DNA of 64,000 nucleotides from CAVURS01 sp963795385 (GCA_963795385.1 CAWCHK010000002.1:1-64000), one strand, 5' to 3'. Shown: positions 1 to 9,551, numbered from the stretch's first letter. Translations and numbers: made by a program. The notes: a model not told the origin generated them from the letters alone.

Positions 1-581
1 CACCAATTGCCGTGTTGGACAGGTTGAACGCGTCCTGCATGGCCGGCGAATGGTCCGCCTGGGTGGGCCCGCGAAACGGCGCTTCGTGGCGCTCCGGCAA
101 GAGCGGATCGAAGTCGGGCGGCAATTGCGCCGAGGTGATGCGCAGGCTCGGATGATCCGGTTCATCGAATGGGTTGCGCACCTCGCGCGGTCCCGCGAAC
201 GGGTCCATCCCGAATGGATCGTTGAACGGACTATTGCCGGCGCTGCCTGGGCGCGCCACGGCATCCTCGGTCAGCCGCACCTCGATCTCGTAGGCGCCGA
301 CACGCACCCGATCGCCATCGCGCAGGCTGCGGATGTCGCCGCGCGCCGATGGCGTTCTCCTCCCGATTGATGAAGGTGCCGTTGGTGGAGGTATCGGCGA
401 GCTGCCAGCCGCCGCCGCGGTACGCCAGGGCGAAGTGGCGCTTCGACAGCAGCCGTTCGGGGTCCGGCAGGATCCAGTCCACGCCGGGCCCGCGGCCAAC
501 AGAATATTCGCCGCCGGACACGTTGCGTGTCTCGGGGACCACCGAGTCCGGGCAGCGCAGAACCGTCATTGTCAGTTGCAT
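1..581 (-). CDS. FHA-domain protein, T6SS-associated (TagH-like), partial, frameshifted
   Basis: The start MQLTMTVLRCPD at 581 opens a forkhead-associated (phosphothreonine-binding) domain. GEYSVGRGPGVDW, LSKRHF and DTSTNGTFIN are the classic FHA strands and loop residues (Gly-Arg, Ser-x-x-His, Asn-Gly-Thr). Near 345-370 the frame must change; the other frame then continues RVRVGAYEIEVRL and a Pro/Asp-rich linker to the window edge, so the 3' end is missing. FHA proteins of this kind regulate T6SS assembly after phosphorylation, and the VgrG gene just upstream in the same orientation supports that role. Family assignment to FHA is firm; assignment to TagH is from context. Confidence 0.75.
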
Positions 582-661
582 GGCATCAGCCGTTCGTCGT
601 CCACGGGCTGGGCGTTCAGCCGGTTTCAGCGGGCAACCGGCCAGGTCCGCCCGTGGCGATA

Positions 662-1206
662 TTACGCCCACTTTCCAGGAACTGGTGCAATCTTGCATCG
701 CGCCGGGCCGACGTCGCCGCGCACGGCCGCGAGAGCGACCGAGCCGGCGACCGCGGTGCCGGTGAGGTGAGGCGCCGGCGGCACGGCCGGCTGGCCTTCC
801 GGCGCCATCGAACCGCCGCTCCAGAACGCCGCCATGGCTGCCCATGCCTCGGGCGTGCCGAAGCCGCTGGCCTGCGCCAGGTCGAACGCAGCGCGGCGCG
901 TACGTCTCGGCCTGCTGGCGGACCCAGTCCTCCGCCGCCTCGCGGCACTTCCGGTCCGCGTCGGGCAGGTCAGACGGGCGCGGTGTGGATGGCGCACATG
1001 CAGGCCCACCATACCGCCTCGCGCTTCGGCAGCGCGTGCGCGACGAGGCGCGTGGCTTCGATCAGGAAGCCGCCAGCGGTGAGCCGATCCAGCGCCTCGG
1101 GGACCTGGGTGCAGGCTTTCGCGACAGCATCCGCTCCGGCCTCCAATGTCAGGTGAGGCCGGATCGCCGCGAGATCGCCGTCGAGCTTTGCCAATGTCTG
1201 CGACAT
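662..1206 (-). CDS. T6SS-associated conserved protein, DUF6931-like, frameshifted
   Basis: Starts MSQTLAKLDGDLAAI at 1206, seven bases after the vgrG stop, so it is probably co-transcribed with vgrG and the FHA gene. Two frame changes (near 970 and 890) are needed to join the N-terminal part, a middle part with EDWVRQQAETYA, and a C-terminal part with GFGTPEAWAAMAAFWSGGS followed by a Pro-rich stretch and TGTAVAGSVALAA. A short alanine-rich protein with a Trp-Ala-Ala-Phe-Trp-Ser-Gly-Gly core beside vgrG/FHA genes fits what I recall of DUF6931. The molecular function of that family is unknown. The exact 3' end is uncertain because of the frame changes. Confidence 0.5.
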
Positions 1207-1212
1207 GCGGGA

Positions 1213-3234
1213 TCAGTTGATCATGGTGATGGCGCCGTTGACCATCAGCATCGCGTCGGCGTTCACCTGCGTCATCAGGCCTTGGATCTGTGTCTGTATC
1301 TGACCCTGGATCTTGATCATCATGCCGGTGATGGTGACGCCCATCTGGTCGATCTTGATGGAGCTGCCGCCGACACTCAGCGTGATCGACTGCATCGCCT
1401 CATCGGTGATGGCGCCAAGCCCGGCCTTGAGGCTGACATTGCCCATCTTCACGTCGGTCGAGTGATTGCCCATCGAGACCGTGCTGCTCATGTTGCCCAT
1501 GGCGACCTTCACGTCATGGTTGCCCATGTCCACCTTGAAGGTGTGGTTGCCTTTGGCGATGTCGATCGTGTGGTTGCCGTCGGTGACCGTCAGGCTGTGG
1601 TCCTGCTTGACCTTGATGGTCTGGTTGTTCTGGATGTCGACCGTCTCGTCCTTTTTCACCGTCACGATGCGGCAGTTGTCGATCTTCAGCGTCTGGTCGT
1701 GCTTGACGTAGGTCGTCAGGTCCTTCTGGGCCTGCTCGTAGATGAGCTCGTTGCCTTTGTTGTCGTCGAACGTGTACTCGTTGAAGTCGGAGGTGCCGCC
1801 CTTCAGGCTGGTGCGCGTCCTGATGCCCGACTTGGTCTTGTCGGCCTTGCTGTATATCGGCGTGTCACGTCCATTGTAGAGGCCACCGACGACGATAGGC
1901 CGATCGGGATCGCCGTCGACGAACGCCACCGCGACCTCGGTGCCGACACGCGGGATGAACTGCGCGCCCCAGCCCTTGCCGGCCCATGGCATGATGACGC
2001 GCGCCCACACCGCCATGTCGGGCGTCGCGTCCTTCCGGTGGTCCCAATAGAACTGGACCTTCACCCGCGCGAGATCGTCCGTGTAGATTTCCTCGCCGTC
2101 CGGCCCCAGCACGATCGCGGTGTGAATGCCGTCCATGCGCGGGCGCGGCGTGATCAGTGGTTGCCGCCATGTGACGCTTGCGGGGAAGCAGGTGAAGCGA
2201 TTGGAGTAGTCCGCGGTGCCGCCGCCGGTGATCCATGTCTCGTCACTGACCTGGTGGATCGTGCTCTGCACGACGTAGGTGTCGTCATATGGACTGGCCG
2301 GCTGGCTCGCGAGCGTGAACTTGCCCCCCGGGACGATGCCGCCGAACCGCGTCGTGCCATCGAACAATGAGGCGGTGGCCTCCGCCGCCTCCATTTCCCG
2401 CTTGGTACGATCGGTGACGGTGTCAGTCTCAAACGTGAGCGCTGGCCAGCGGAAATCGTCGCGAGTAGGAGCTCCCGCGGTCTTCAGCGTGGTCGGCTGC
2501 TCATTCTCCAGCAGTGTATCCGGTTTGACCGGGTCGTAATCCTTGAACTTCATCTTGCCGCGCGCGGTCACCGCCGCGTGGTTGAAGTCGCCGACATAGG
2601 TGCCTTCCGTTTCACCGCCGACCGTGTGCAGGTCTGCTCCGGCAATGGCCTTGAACGCCTGGTTCTGGTTGGCAATCACCAGGGTGTGCTTGGAAGCTTC
2701 ATGTTCGAAGAAATAGAACCAGCCTTCCTCCTCCATCAGGCGCGTCGCGAAGTGAAGGTCGGTTTCATTGAACTGGACGGTGTATTCCCGCTCCGTGCTG
2801 GTTGGCGGTCCGCTGATGTCGGTGAGGCCGAGGTCCTGGAACATCGCCTTGATGATGTCGGCGGCAGACTTCTTCTGATAGACGCGGCAATCCACTGTCT
2901 GGTTGAGGAACCAGAGTTTTGGCACCAGGACCAGATGATACGTCTGGAACTGATCGACGCCCGCCTGCCCGCGCACCGCGCCCTCGGCGCTGATCGCCTG
3001 GACGATCCCATGGAAGTAGCGGACCGGCGTTCCGGCGTTCTGCAAGGTGATGCAGCAGGGTTGGTTCAGCAGTGTATTGGCATCGACCACGCCCTGTTGG
3101 CAGACCGCGTGCACGTCGAACGTGAATGGCTGACTGATCTGTTCATTCGCCACGAGAGAGATAGGGATCAGCTGATCGTCGCCGAGTGGTGACGACATGG
3201 TCATGAGTGCTGTCTGGCGGGCCCAGGTGGCCAT
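1213..3234 (-). CDS. vgrG: T6SS spike protein VgrG
   Basis: Intact 673-aa protein, the usual length for an unextended VgrG. The N-terminal gp27-like region starts with SPLGDDQLIPISL and contains the FHGIV strand near residue 75. The gp5 OB-fold follows, with VKVQFYWDHRKD and WARVIMPWAGKGWGAQF near residues 390-430. A C-terminal beta-helix has repeated Gly-Asn-His/Lys-x-Asp-hydrophobic units (residues about 530-630). VgrG trimers cap the Hcp tube and carry effectors into target cells. There is no fused toxin, so cargo must be encoded separately; the divergent gene at 3478 is the candidate. Start at 3234 was chosen for length and a GGAG 11 bases upstream; ATG at 3198 is an alternative. Confidence 0.93.
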   Translation of the reverse strand: MATWARQTALMTMSSPLGDDQLIPISLVANEQISQPFTFDVHAVCQQGVVDANTLLNQPCCITLQNAGTPVRYFHGIVQAISAEGAVRGQAGVDQFQTYHLVLVPKLWFLNQTVDCRVYQKKSAADIIKAMFQDLGLTDISGPPTSTEREYTVQFNETDLHFATRLMEEEGWFYFFEHEASKHTLVIANQNQAFKAIAGADLHTVGGETEGTYVGDFNHAAVTARGKMKFKDYDPVKPDTLLENEQPTTLKTAGAPTRDDFRWPALTFETDTVTDRTKREMEAAEATASLFDGTTRFGGIVPGGKFTLASQPASPYDDTYVVQSTIHQVSDETWITGGGTADYSNRFTCFPASVTWRQPLITPRPRMDGIHTAIVLGPDGEEIYTDDLARVKVQFYWDHRKDATPDMAVWARVIMPWAGKGWGAQFIPRVGTEVAVAFVDGDPDRPIVVGGLYNGRDTPIYSKADKTKSGIRTRTSLKGGTSDFNEYTFDDNKGNELIYEQAQKDLTTYVKHDQTLKIDNCRIVTVKKDETVDIQNNQTIKVKQDHSLTVTDGNHTIDIAKGNHTFKVDMGNHDVKVAMGNMSSTVSMGNHSTDVKMGNVSLKAGLGAITDEAMQSITLSVGGSSIKIDQMGVTITGMMIKIQGQIQTQIQGLMTQVNADAMLMVNGAITMIN

Positions 3235-3477
3235 GCTTCACGCGGCTCCAGATGTGCGTCTAGACGCCTTGGATCGTGCTCCTGACAGCGCCGTGGCCGA
3301 CATAGCCAGCTTGCGGCGTAGTATTGGCACGACGATCCCGTACAATTGCATAGCACTGAGCGCGCGAATTCAAAAGCTTACTGACGACGGATTTTGCCGG
3401 GGTTCAATCGGCCTTGACCGCGACCGGGCAAAGCTGCTCGCATCCCGCGCGCCGGAACGGCCAGGTGGAGTTCGAGC

Positions 3478-4729
3478 GTGTATATCGCGGCGCATTCGCG
3501 TTTGCGCCAAGCCGATGTGGCAGAGATACGTCTTGGCCAAACGATCGTGCTGCTGCTGAGGCCGGGATGCGCGTGGCCGGTGGAACTGGCGCGGCAGCGG
3601 CTGGATGCGCGGCGGATTGACAGTGTGCTGCACGGATTTCGCCAGCGGCCGCTTGCCGTCGCGCAGCTTCGGTCATTCTGGCATTGCCATCACCTGGTGG
3701 GCAGGCAGCTCAGCGACGAGGCGCTGCTGGTGGAGTTTGCGACCGCGATCAAGCGCCATCGCATCGAGGCGCTGGTGCTGCCACTGAGGCATGGTGCGGT
3801 ATCGTCTGTGCCGGCAGCGGCGACTGGAGAGGCCGGCGGTGGTCCGGCCCGTGCGCCACACTGTGTCGGCGACACCTGCCGGACTACGGTCGGCCCGCAG
3901 CCACCTGTTCCGGTGGCACAGTGGGACATCAGGCGGCGGCTGGCCTATGTGCTGCCGAAGGCGGCCGAGGATGTGCCGGGCGAGGCGCTCCGCAGCATCA
4001 TACTGGGCCTGGCAACTCCGGAGGGGCTTGCCGCATTGGTCCTTGTGATAGGGCTGGAGGTGGCGAGCCATGCCGCCGGCGGGGTGGGTTTCTTCGCCGA
4101 TGCCGCGTTGGTTGCGGTGCTTTGGGCGATGTGCGGCGTGTCTGCATTCTACGCCATGATCGCGTTCCGCGACTTCCTGATCCATACGATCGAGGCGCGT
4201 ACCGACAGGGATCTGGATCTGGCGGCGCGCGATCTCGCGCACGCAGCGGTGTTGCTGGGAGCGCGGCACTGACGTTCCTGGGGGGCTGGGCGAAAGCGAA
4301 GACGGCGGCTGGACGGGTGGGGGGGGTAGGCGCGGGTGAAGCGTCGTCCGCATCAGCGGGAGCGAGCGAGAGCCGCGTACAGGGTGCGCGGGCCCGAACC
4401 GTCCGGCAGGCGGATGAGCGACCGGTCATGGAGCCTGCGACTCCCGTGGTGCCGCAGCGCGCTCGTGCCGTCGCGGACATCCGTGCGGCAGACGGGCCAA
4501 TCCATGCCCGGATATAAGGGAGGGCGGGCGTTCAGAAACGATGCTCGGGGTGGCGGTCAGCAACTGCCGTCAACCGATGCAGTTGGCAACGGCATTTCGT
4601 ATAGGGAATGGCATGTCAATCCGTTTCGTCCCGGGTTTGACAGGGGGCCGGAGAGGGTGGTGACTGGTAGTGAGGGCAGCGCTTACTACACAGCTGGACC
4701 ATTATCAAACGTTCGTTCCAATCGAGTGA
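3478..4729 (+). CDS. Candidate T6SS effector with C-terminal barnase/RNase N1-type toxin domain, frameshifted
   Basis: GTG start at 3478 preceded by GGTGGAG with a 7-base gap. About 415 aa when three frame changes (near 4262, 4505 and 4696) are allowed. Residues about 1-175 are not recognised. Two hydrophobic segments follow (LATPEGLAALVLVIGLEVAS and a second around residue 215), then FLIHTIEARTDRDLDLAARD, resembling the DUF6861-type region that precedes toxins in polymorphic effectors. The C-terminus matches barnase: GGRAFRND, a Leu-Pro, YREWHVNP (catalytic Glu), RGPERVVTG (Arg), SAYYTA and, after one extra G, DHYQTFVPIE (catalytic His) then TGA at 4727-4729. Barnase itself ends DHYQTFTKIR. 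Position beside vgrG and the overlapping barstar-like gene support a secreted RNase. Whether the frame breaks are real or sequencing errors is unresolved. Confidence 0.7.
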
Positions 4730-5156
4730 TAGACACGAGTGAATTGCCCTGCTGCACCGGATCATCAGGCGAGCCGGATTCTTCGATCGGACTCGAGAGG
4801 GTTCGGGATTCGGAGACGGAGACGATCATTCGGCTGGATGCCGCCCACTGGCGGGCGGTCGACGTATGTACGATGCCCTGCCTGCGGCATTGGGTGCTCC
4901 CCAATGGCACGGCCGCACTTGAAATGCTCTCGTGGCATTGCATCGTCGCGCCGAGTCGATCATCACCAAGGACTTGCTGGCCGAAGCCGGCAGGACTATG
5001 AAGTTTGTGGCGCCGACGGAGGGCACGCACCAGCGGTTCGAACGCGCCTTCGGATCGGTCGCTGGTGAGAGGCTGAAAGGAATTCGGTCAGTTCCTAGTC
5101 GGACGATTGGTTCTCGGCAGGCTGGATTTCCGCCATTGAAGCCAGGCAACAGCTGA
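4726..5156 (+). CDS. Barstar-like immunity protein, frameshifted
   Basis: GTG at 4726 overlaps the effector stop as GTGA, a typical toxin-immunity coupling. The first frame gives VIDTSELPCC and then ETETIIRLDAAHWRAVD. One indel near 4865 leads into MYDALPAALGAPQWHGR, which matches the barstar helix-turn (family pattern ALG-x-P-x-x-x-GRNLDAL). The next codons read Thr-stop-Asn-Ala-Leu; a lost A and a gained A in two adjacent A runs (4916-4925) would restore GRNLNAL. The same frame then runs to a stop at 5156. Barstar proteins bind and block barnase-type RNases. The last third is not clearly barstar-like, and the end overlaps the convergent ATPase gene, so the true end may be earlier. Confidence 0.55.
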
Positions 5157-6151
5157 TGCCAGATCGAGTTCGCGCGCCCTGATGCATCGCGCCCAATGTC
5201 CCGGCGCGACTTCCTCCAACGCCGGCACTTCCTGCTTGCACCGATCGATCGCATAGCGGCAGCGCGGATGGAACGCGCAGCCCGGCGGCGGATCGGATGG
5301 ATCCGCCACGTCACCCTCCAGCACGATCCGCTGCGCGCGCCGCCGTGGGTCGGGCACGGGCACGGCTGACAGCAATGCCTCGGTGTAGGGATGGCGTGGC
5401 GTGGTGAACAACGCGGTGGTCGGGGCGATCTCGACAATCTTGCCGACGTACATCACGGCGACGCGGTGGCTGACGTGCTTCACCACCGACAGGTCGTGCG
5501 CGACGAACAGGTAGGCCATGCCAAGCCTGTCCTGCAGCTCCAGCATCAGGTTGACGATCTGCGCCTGCACCGAAACGTCCAGCGCGGATACCGGTTCATC
5601 GGCGACGATGAGCGACGGCGACAGCGCGAGCGCACGCGCGATGCCGATACGCTGGCGCTGGCCGCCGGAGAATGCGTGCGGGAACCGGTTCAGGTATGCG
5701 GCAGGCAGATGCACCAGTTCCAGCAGCTCCGCCACGCGCGCGTTGCGGGCAGCGGTGTCGGTCATGCCGTTGACCAGCAACGGCTCGCCGATGATCTCCG
5801 CGATCGTCATGCGCGGATTGAGCGACGAGAACGGATCCTGGAAGATCATCTGCATCTGCCGCCGCAACGGTCGCAGAGCCTTGCGGGGCAAGTCCGCGCC
5901 ACATCGACCTCGGCGCCGCTTTCGGTACGAAATCGGATTTCGCCCGACGTCGGCGTGACGGCGCGCAGGATGCAGCGCGACGTGGTGGTCTTGCCGCAGC
6001 CGCTTTCGCCGACCAGGGACAGTGTCTCGCCGCGTGCGATGGAGAAGCTGACATCGTCGACCGCGCGCACCTGCCCGGCCAGCCGTCCCAGCAGTCCGCG
6101 ATGGATCGGGTAGTATTTGCGCAACGCGCGAACGTCGAGCACCGGGGTCAT
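5088..6151 (-). CDS. Peptide ABC transporter ATP-binding protein (DppF/OppF type), frameshifted
   Basis: About 355 aa. Walker A GESGCGKTT lies near residue 50; the ABC signature is SGGQRQR, Walker B LIVADEPVSALD, and the switch His is in VAHDLSVVKH. The C-terminal oligopeptide-type tail has CAFHPRCRYA. One frame change is needed near 5870-5890, between the Walker A half and QMIFQDPFSSLNPRMT. ATG 6151 (MTPVLDVRALRKYYP) is preferred; GTG 6163 is possible. It energises import together with the partner ATPase and the two permeases upstream. It ends the run of transport genes and meets the barstar-like gene tail to tail. Confidence 0.85.
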
Positions 6152-6159
6152 GTGGGCGA

Positions 6160-7312
6160 TCACCGCAGACAGAGCCTCCCCCTCCCCTTGCGGGAGGGGG
6201 CTGGGGGGAGGGGGCGGCGGTCACTGGCATCGCCCCCTCCCCCAACCCCCTCCCGCAAGGGGAGGGGGAGTATTCTCCGCCTTCTCTTCCTTCTCCAGCT
6301 TCTCGCCTTCCCGATTTCCCTGATCACTCTGTGGCACGCGACGTCATGGCGGTCCGCGACTGCCACCTCCTCAGGGAACGACTTCTCGCAGACACCGGCG
6401 ATATACTCGTGGCACCGCGGGTGAAATGGACACCCCGACGGCCGCGCGTAGGGATGCGGGATCGAACCGGCGATCGTCGCCAGCCGCGCCCGCGGTTCCG
6501 CCAGCACGCTGGGGATCGACTGCAGCAACGATTGTGTATACGGATGCCGCGGCGCGTGGAAAATGGCGTCGACGGGGCCCTTCTCCACCTCGTGCCCCAG
6601 GTACATCACCACCACATCGTCGGTCATCTCGGCGATCACGCCCATGTCGTGCGTGATCAGGATCACCGCCAGCCCGCGCTCCTGCTGCAAGCGCCGGATC
6701 AGGTCCAGGATCTGCGCCTGCGTCGTGACATCCAGCGCCGTCGTCGGTTCGTCCGCGATCAGGATGCGCGGTTCGGCGGCAAGCGCCAGCGCGATCATGA
6801 CCCGCTGGCGCAATCCGCCGGACAGTTCGAACGAATACGCGTCAACGCGCTGGGCCGGACGGGGAATTCCGACCATCGCCAACAGCTCGATCGCGCGTGT
6901 CCGCGCCGCGCGCTTCGACAATGGCGCGTGCAGGCGGATTGCCTCGATGAGCTGGTTGCCGACGGTATGGAATGCCGACAGCGAACTCATCGGCTCCTGG
7001 AACACGAGGCCGATCTCACCGCCTCGGATCGCCCGGATCTCCGCGCCGTCCGCGGGCAGCTTCACCAGATCGACCTCGCGCCTGTCCGCGCGTCGCAGGA
7101 TGATTTCGCCTGAAACGATGCGTCCCGGCCGCTCCACGATGCGGAGGATCGATCGCGCCGTGACGCTCTTGCCGCATCCCGAACTCGCCGACAATCCCAA
7201 GCGTCTGGCCGGGGAACAGATCGAACGATGCGCCGTCCACCGCGCGCACCACGCCCTCATCGGAAAAGAAATGCGTGTGCAGGTCGCGGACCGAGAGGAT
7301 CGGTTCAGCCAT
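6160..7312 (-). CDS. Peptide ABC transporter ATP-binding protein (DppD/OppD type), frameshifted
   Basis: Starts MAEPILSVRDLHTHFF at 7312, overlapping the permease stop by 8 bases. Walker A is split: one frame gives LGIVGE and the other SSGCGKSVTA, so a single-base error near 7180 is needed. QEPMSSLSAFHTVG (Q-loop region), ELSGGLRQRVM (signature), LIADEPTTALD (Walker B) and ITHDMGVIAE follow. The oligopeptide C-terminal motif is CPFHPRCHEY. After residue about 335 the frame runs straight through the REP-like repeat, adding a tail rich in Arg/Gly/Pro, so the natural stop is probably earlier and lost to an indel. Confidence 0.85.
6176..6270. repeat. REP-like inverted repeat pair
   Basis: Two copies of a roughly 35-40 bp G-rich unit with core CCTTGCGGGAGGGGG lie in opposite orientation about 20 bp apart and could fold into one long hairpin. 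Related single units occur at 9490-9530, 20571-20613 and 25504-25541, always at or near gene ends. None is seen after 30,437. Confidence 0.75.
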
Positions 7313-8435
7313 AGGGGTCGGCCGCGTCACGCAGCCCGTCGCCGAGGAAGTTGAACGCCAGGATCACCACGATCACCGGCACTGCCGCGAACAGCAGCCA
7401 AGGTGCCAGACCGAGCGTCTGCAGGTTCTGCGCATCCTGCAGCATGACGCCCCAGGAGATCGCCGGTGGCCGCAGCCCCAGCCCGAGGAACGACAGCGTC
7501 GTTTCGCTGATGATCATCGCCGGCAGTGCCAGGCTGACCGCGGCGATGATGTGCGACAGGAACGACGGCACCATGTGCTTGAAGATGATGCGCAGCCGCG
7601 ACGCCCCGGCGAGTTCCGCCGCGACGATGAAATCTTCCTCACGCAGCGCCAGGAAGCGGCCGCGCACCACACGCGCCAGTTCGGTCCAGCCGATCAGCGA
7701 AATGATGATGGTGATGGCGAAATACACCTGCTGTGGCGACCAGCTTGCCGGCACGGCGGCGGCGAGCCCCATCCACAGCGGAATTGTCGGGATGGAGCGG
7801 AGGATTTCGATCACGCGCTGAATGACGGTGTCCGCCCAGCCGCCTTGCAGCCCGGAGATGCCTCCCAGCAACACGCCCAGCACCAGGCTGAGTGTGACGC
7901 CGACCAAGCCAATCGTGAGCGACGTGCGCGTCGCCAGCACCAGCCGCGAGAACACATCGCGGCCCAATTGATCAGTGCCGAGCAGGAACAGTGCGTTTTC
8001 CGGCTTGCCGTCGGAAACGCCAAACAGGTGGATATCGGTCGGGAACAGGCCGAGGAACGAATACGGATAGCCGTGCGCGAACCACACCAGGTCGCGCGGT
8101 TCGCTGGGATCCGGTGCATAGGTCAGCTTGAATGTCCGCAGGTCGCGCTTGCCCTTCAGCGCATAGACATGCGGGTCGAAACTGCCGTTGGCATTGAACC
8201 AGTGGATCGGCTGCGGCGGGATGTAGCTGCGGCTCGACTGGGTATCGAAGGGAGGCGCATAGGCGATCACGTCGGCGAACACCGCGACCAGGTAGAACAG
8301 CCCGACGATCACCGCGCTGACCACCGCCAGCCTGTGCTTCCTGAAGCGCCACCAGATGAGCTGGCGCTGGGTGGCGACCGCGACCCGGGTTTCCGCCTCG
8401 GTGACCAGCGGTTCGGTGATGACCGCCTCGCTCAT
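7305..8435 (-). CDS. Peptide ABC transporter permease (DppC type)
   Basis: Intact, 376 aa from MSEAVITEPLV. An N-terminal membrane anchor (VVSAVIVGLFYLVAVFADVI) is followed by a long periplasmic loop of about 110 residues, then the BPD_transp_1 domain with five helices. The ATPase-contact (EAA) loop is EDFIVAAELAGASRLRIIFK. The ATG overlaps the stop of the upstream permease as ATGA, so the pair is translationally coupled. The extended periplasmic loop (SSRSYIPPQPIHWFN and onward) is longer than in classical DppC and is seen in importers of less usual peptides or opines; the substrate cannot be read from sequence. Confidence 0.92.
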   Translation of the reverse strand: MSEAVITEPLVTEAETRVAVATQRQLIWWRFRKHRLAVVSAVIVGLFYLVAVFADVIAYAPPFDTQSSRSYIPPQPIHWFNANGSFDPHVYALKGKRDLRTFKLTYAPDPSEPRDLVWFAHGYPYSFLGLFPTDIHLFGVSDGKPENALFLLGTDQLGRDVFSRLVLATRTSLTIGLVGVTLSLVLGVLLGGISGLQGGWADTVIQRVIEILRSIPTIPLWMGLAAAVPASWSPQQVYFAITIIISLIGWTELARVVRGRFLALREEDFIVAAELAGASRLRIIFKHMVPSFLSHIIAAVSLALPAMIISETTLSFLGLGLRPPAISWGVMLQDAQNLQTLGLAPWLLFAAVPVIVVILAFNFLGDGLRDAADPYG

Positions 8436-9424
8436 CGCATCTGGCCCAGCCGGATGCGCGGATCGATCCACATCAGCAGCAGATCGGACAGCAGCGTGCC
8501 GACCACCGTCAGTATGCCGAGCAGCAGGATGATGGTGGACGCCAGCAGCATGTCCTGCGACAGCAACGAACGCAGCAAGAGCGGACCAACGGTCGGCAAA
8601 CTCAGCACCACGGAAATGATGATCGAGCCCGAGACCAGTTGCGGCAGCAGATAGCCGATGGTGCTGGCGAACGGATTCATCGCGGCGCGCACTGGATATT
8701 TCAGGATGACGCGGCGTTCCGGCAGGCCGCGGGCACGTGCGGTCACCACGTAGGGGCGCCGCAGTTCATCGAGCAGGTTGGCGCGCATGATGCGGACAAG
8801 CTGCGCGGTGCCGGCGAGCGACAGGATCAGTATCGGCACTGGCAGGTGCTGCAACAGGTCCACCAGCTTGGTCCAACTCCACGGCGCCAACTGCTGGTCC
8901 GCCGAGAACAAGCCGCTGACACTGATGCCGAGCAGCGTGAGACCGAAATACATGACGATCAGCGCCAGCAGGAAGTTCGGGATGGCCAGTCCGACGAAGC
9001 CGAGGAACGTGAAGATGTAGTCGCCGAAGGAGTATTGCCGCACCGCCGAGTAGATCCCGATCGGCAAGGCCAGCCCCCAGGTGACGACGATGGCGCCCAA
9101 CGACAGCGCCACCGTCAGCCAGAGGCGGTCTCCGATCACCTCGGTCACGGGTCGGCCGTATTCGAAGGAACGGCCGAAATTGCCGTGGCCACCATCGCGA
9201 TCCATTTCCAGTATTGGACGTAGAGCGGCTGGTTCAGTCCGTACGCCAGGCGCATCGCGTCCGCCTCGGCCGCGGAGATCGACGGAACCCGAGGCGGCGG
9301 CCTGGGCAGCATAGGCGGTGACGAAGTCAACCGGCGGCAGGTGAAGGATTGCGAACGTCACGAGGGTGATCGCAAAGACTGTGATCGCCGCCAGTACCAG
9401 GCGGCGGGCGATGTAGGTCAGCAT
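8432..9424 (-). CDS. Peptide ABC transporter permease (DppB type), two compensating frameshifts
   Basis: Open from MLTYIARRLVLAAITVF to RIRLGQMR (330 aa), with six predicted membrane helices and the ATPase-contact loop YVVTARARGLPERRVILKYP. Residues about 48-80 read as charged nonsense in this frame (LRGRGGRDAPGVR), whereas the neighbouring frame at 9190-9290 encodes the expected periplasmic sequence SAAEADAMRLAYGLNQPLYV. Two opposite indels therefore cancel out and leave a falsely intact frame. It forms a heterodimeric channel with the downstream permease. Confidence 0.88.
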   Translation of the reverse strand: MLTYIARRLVLAAITVFAITLVTFAILHLPPVDFVTAYAAQAAASGSVDLRGRGGRDAPGVRTEPAALRPILEMDRDGGHGNFGRSFEYGRPVTEVIGDRLWLTVALSLGAIVVTWGLALPIGIYSAVRQYSFGDYIFTFLGFVGLAIPNFLLALIVMYFGLTLLGISVSGLFSADQQLAPWSWTKLVDLLQHLPVPILILSLAGTAQLVRIMRANLLDELRRPYVVTARARGLPERRVILKYPVRAAMNPFASTIGYLLPQLVSGSIIISVVLSLPTVGPLLLRSLLSQDMLLASTIILLLGILTVVGTLLSDLLLMWIDPRIRLGQMR

Positions 9425-9489
9425 CAGTCGGAACGGCGACGAGGAGGTGAGACGGGATCATCGCGGTGGGGTTGTGGCGGGCGGGTGGC

Positions 9490-9530
9490 GCCCCCTCCCC
9501 CCGCCCCCCTCCCGCAAGGGGAGGGGGAGA
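9490..9530. repeat. REP-like repeat
   Basis: Single G-rich hairpin unit containing CCCTCCCGCAAGGGGAGGGG, in the 127-base gap between the permease and the solute-binding protein genes. In polycistronic transporter mRNAs, such hairpins between a binding-protein gene and permease genes can stabilise the upstream part of the message; that role is inference here. Confidence 0.7.
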
Positions 9531-9551
9531 AGGCTGTCGGTGTCGGGCGTC

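Noticed and set aside
844..2370. 508-codon open frame on the plus strand across vgrG
   Set aside because: It is antisense to the clear VgrG coding frame and reads as His/Asp/Arg/Val-rich shadow without domains.
4726..5156. Region after the RNase domain as empty intergenic DNA
   Set aside because: ALGAPQWHGR and the GTGA overlap point to a barstar-like gene, so it was listed as a gene with reduced confidence.
7275..8654. 459-codon plus-strand frame across the DppC-type permease
   Set aside because: Gln/Arg/His-rich shadow of an intact membrane protein gene.
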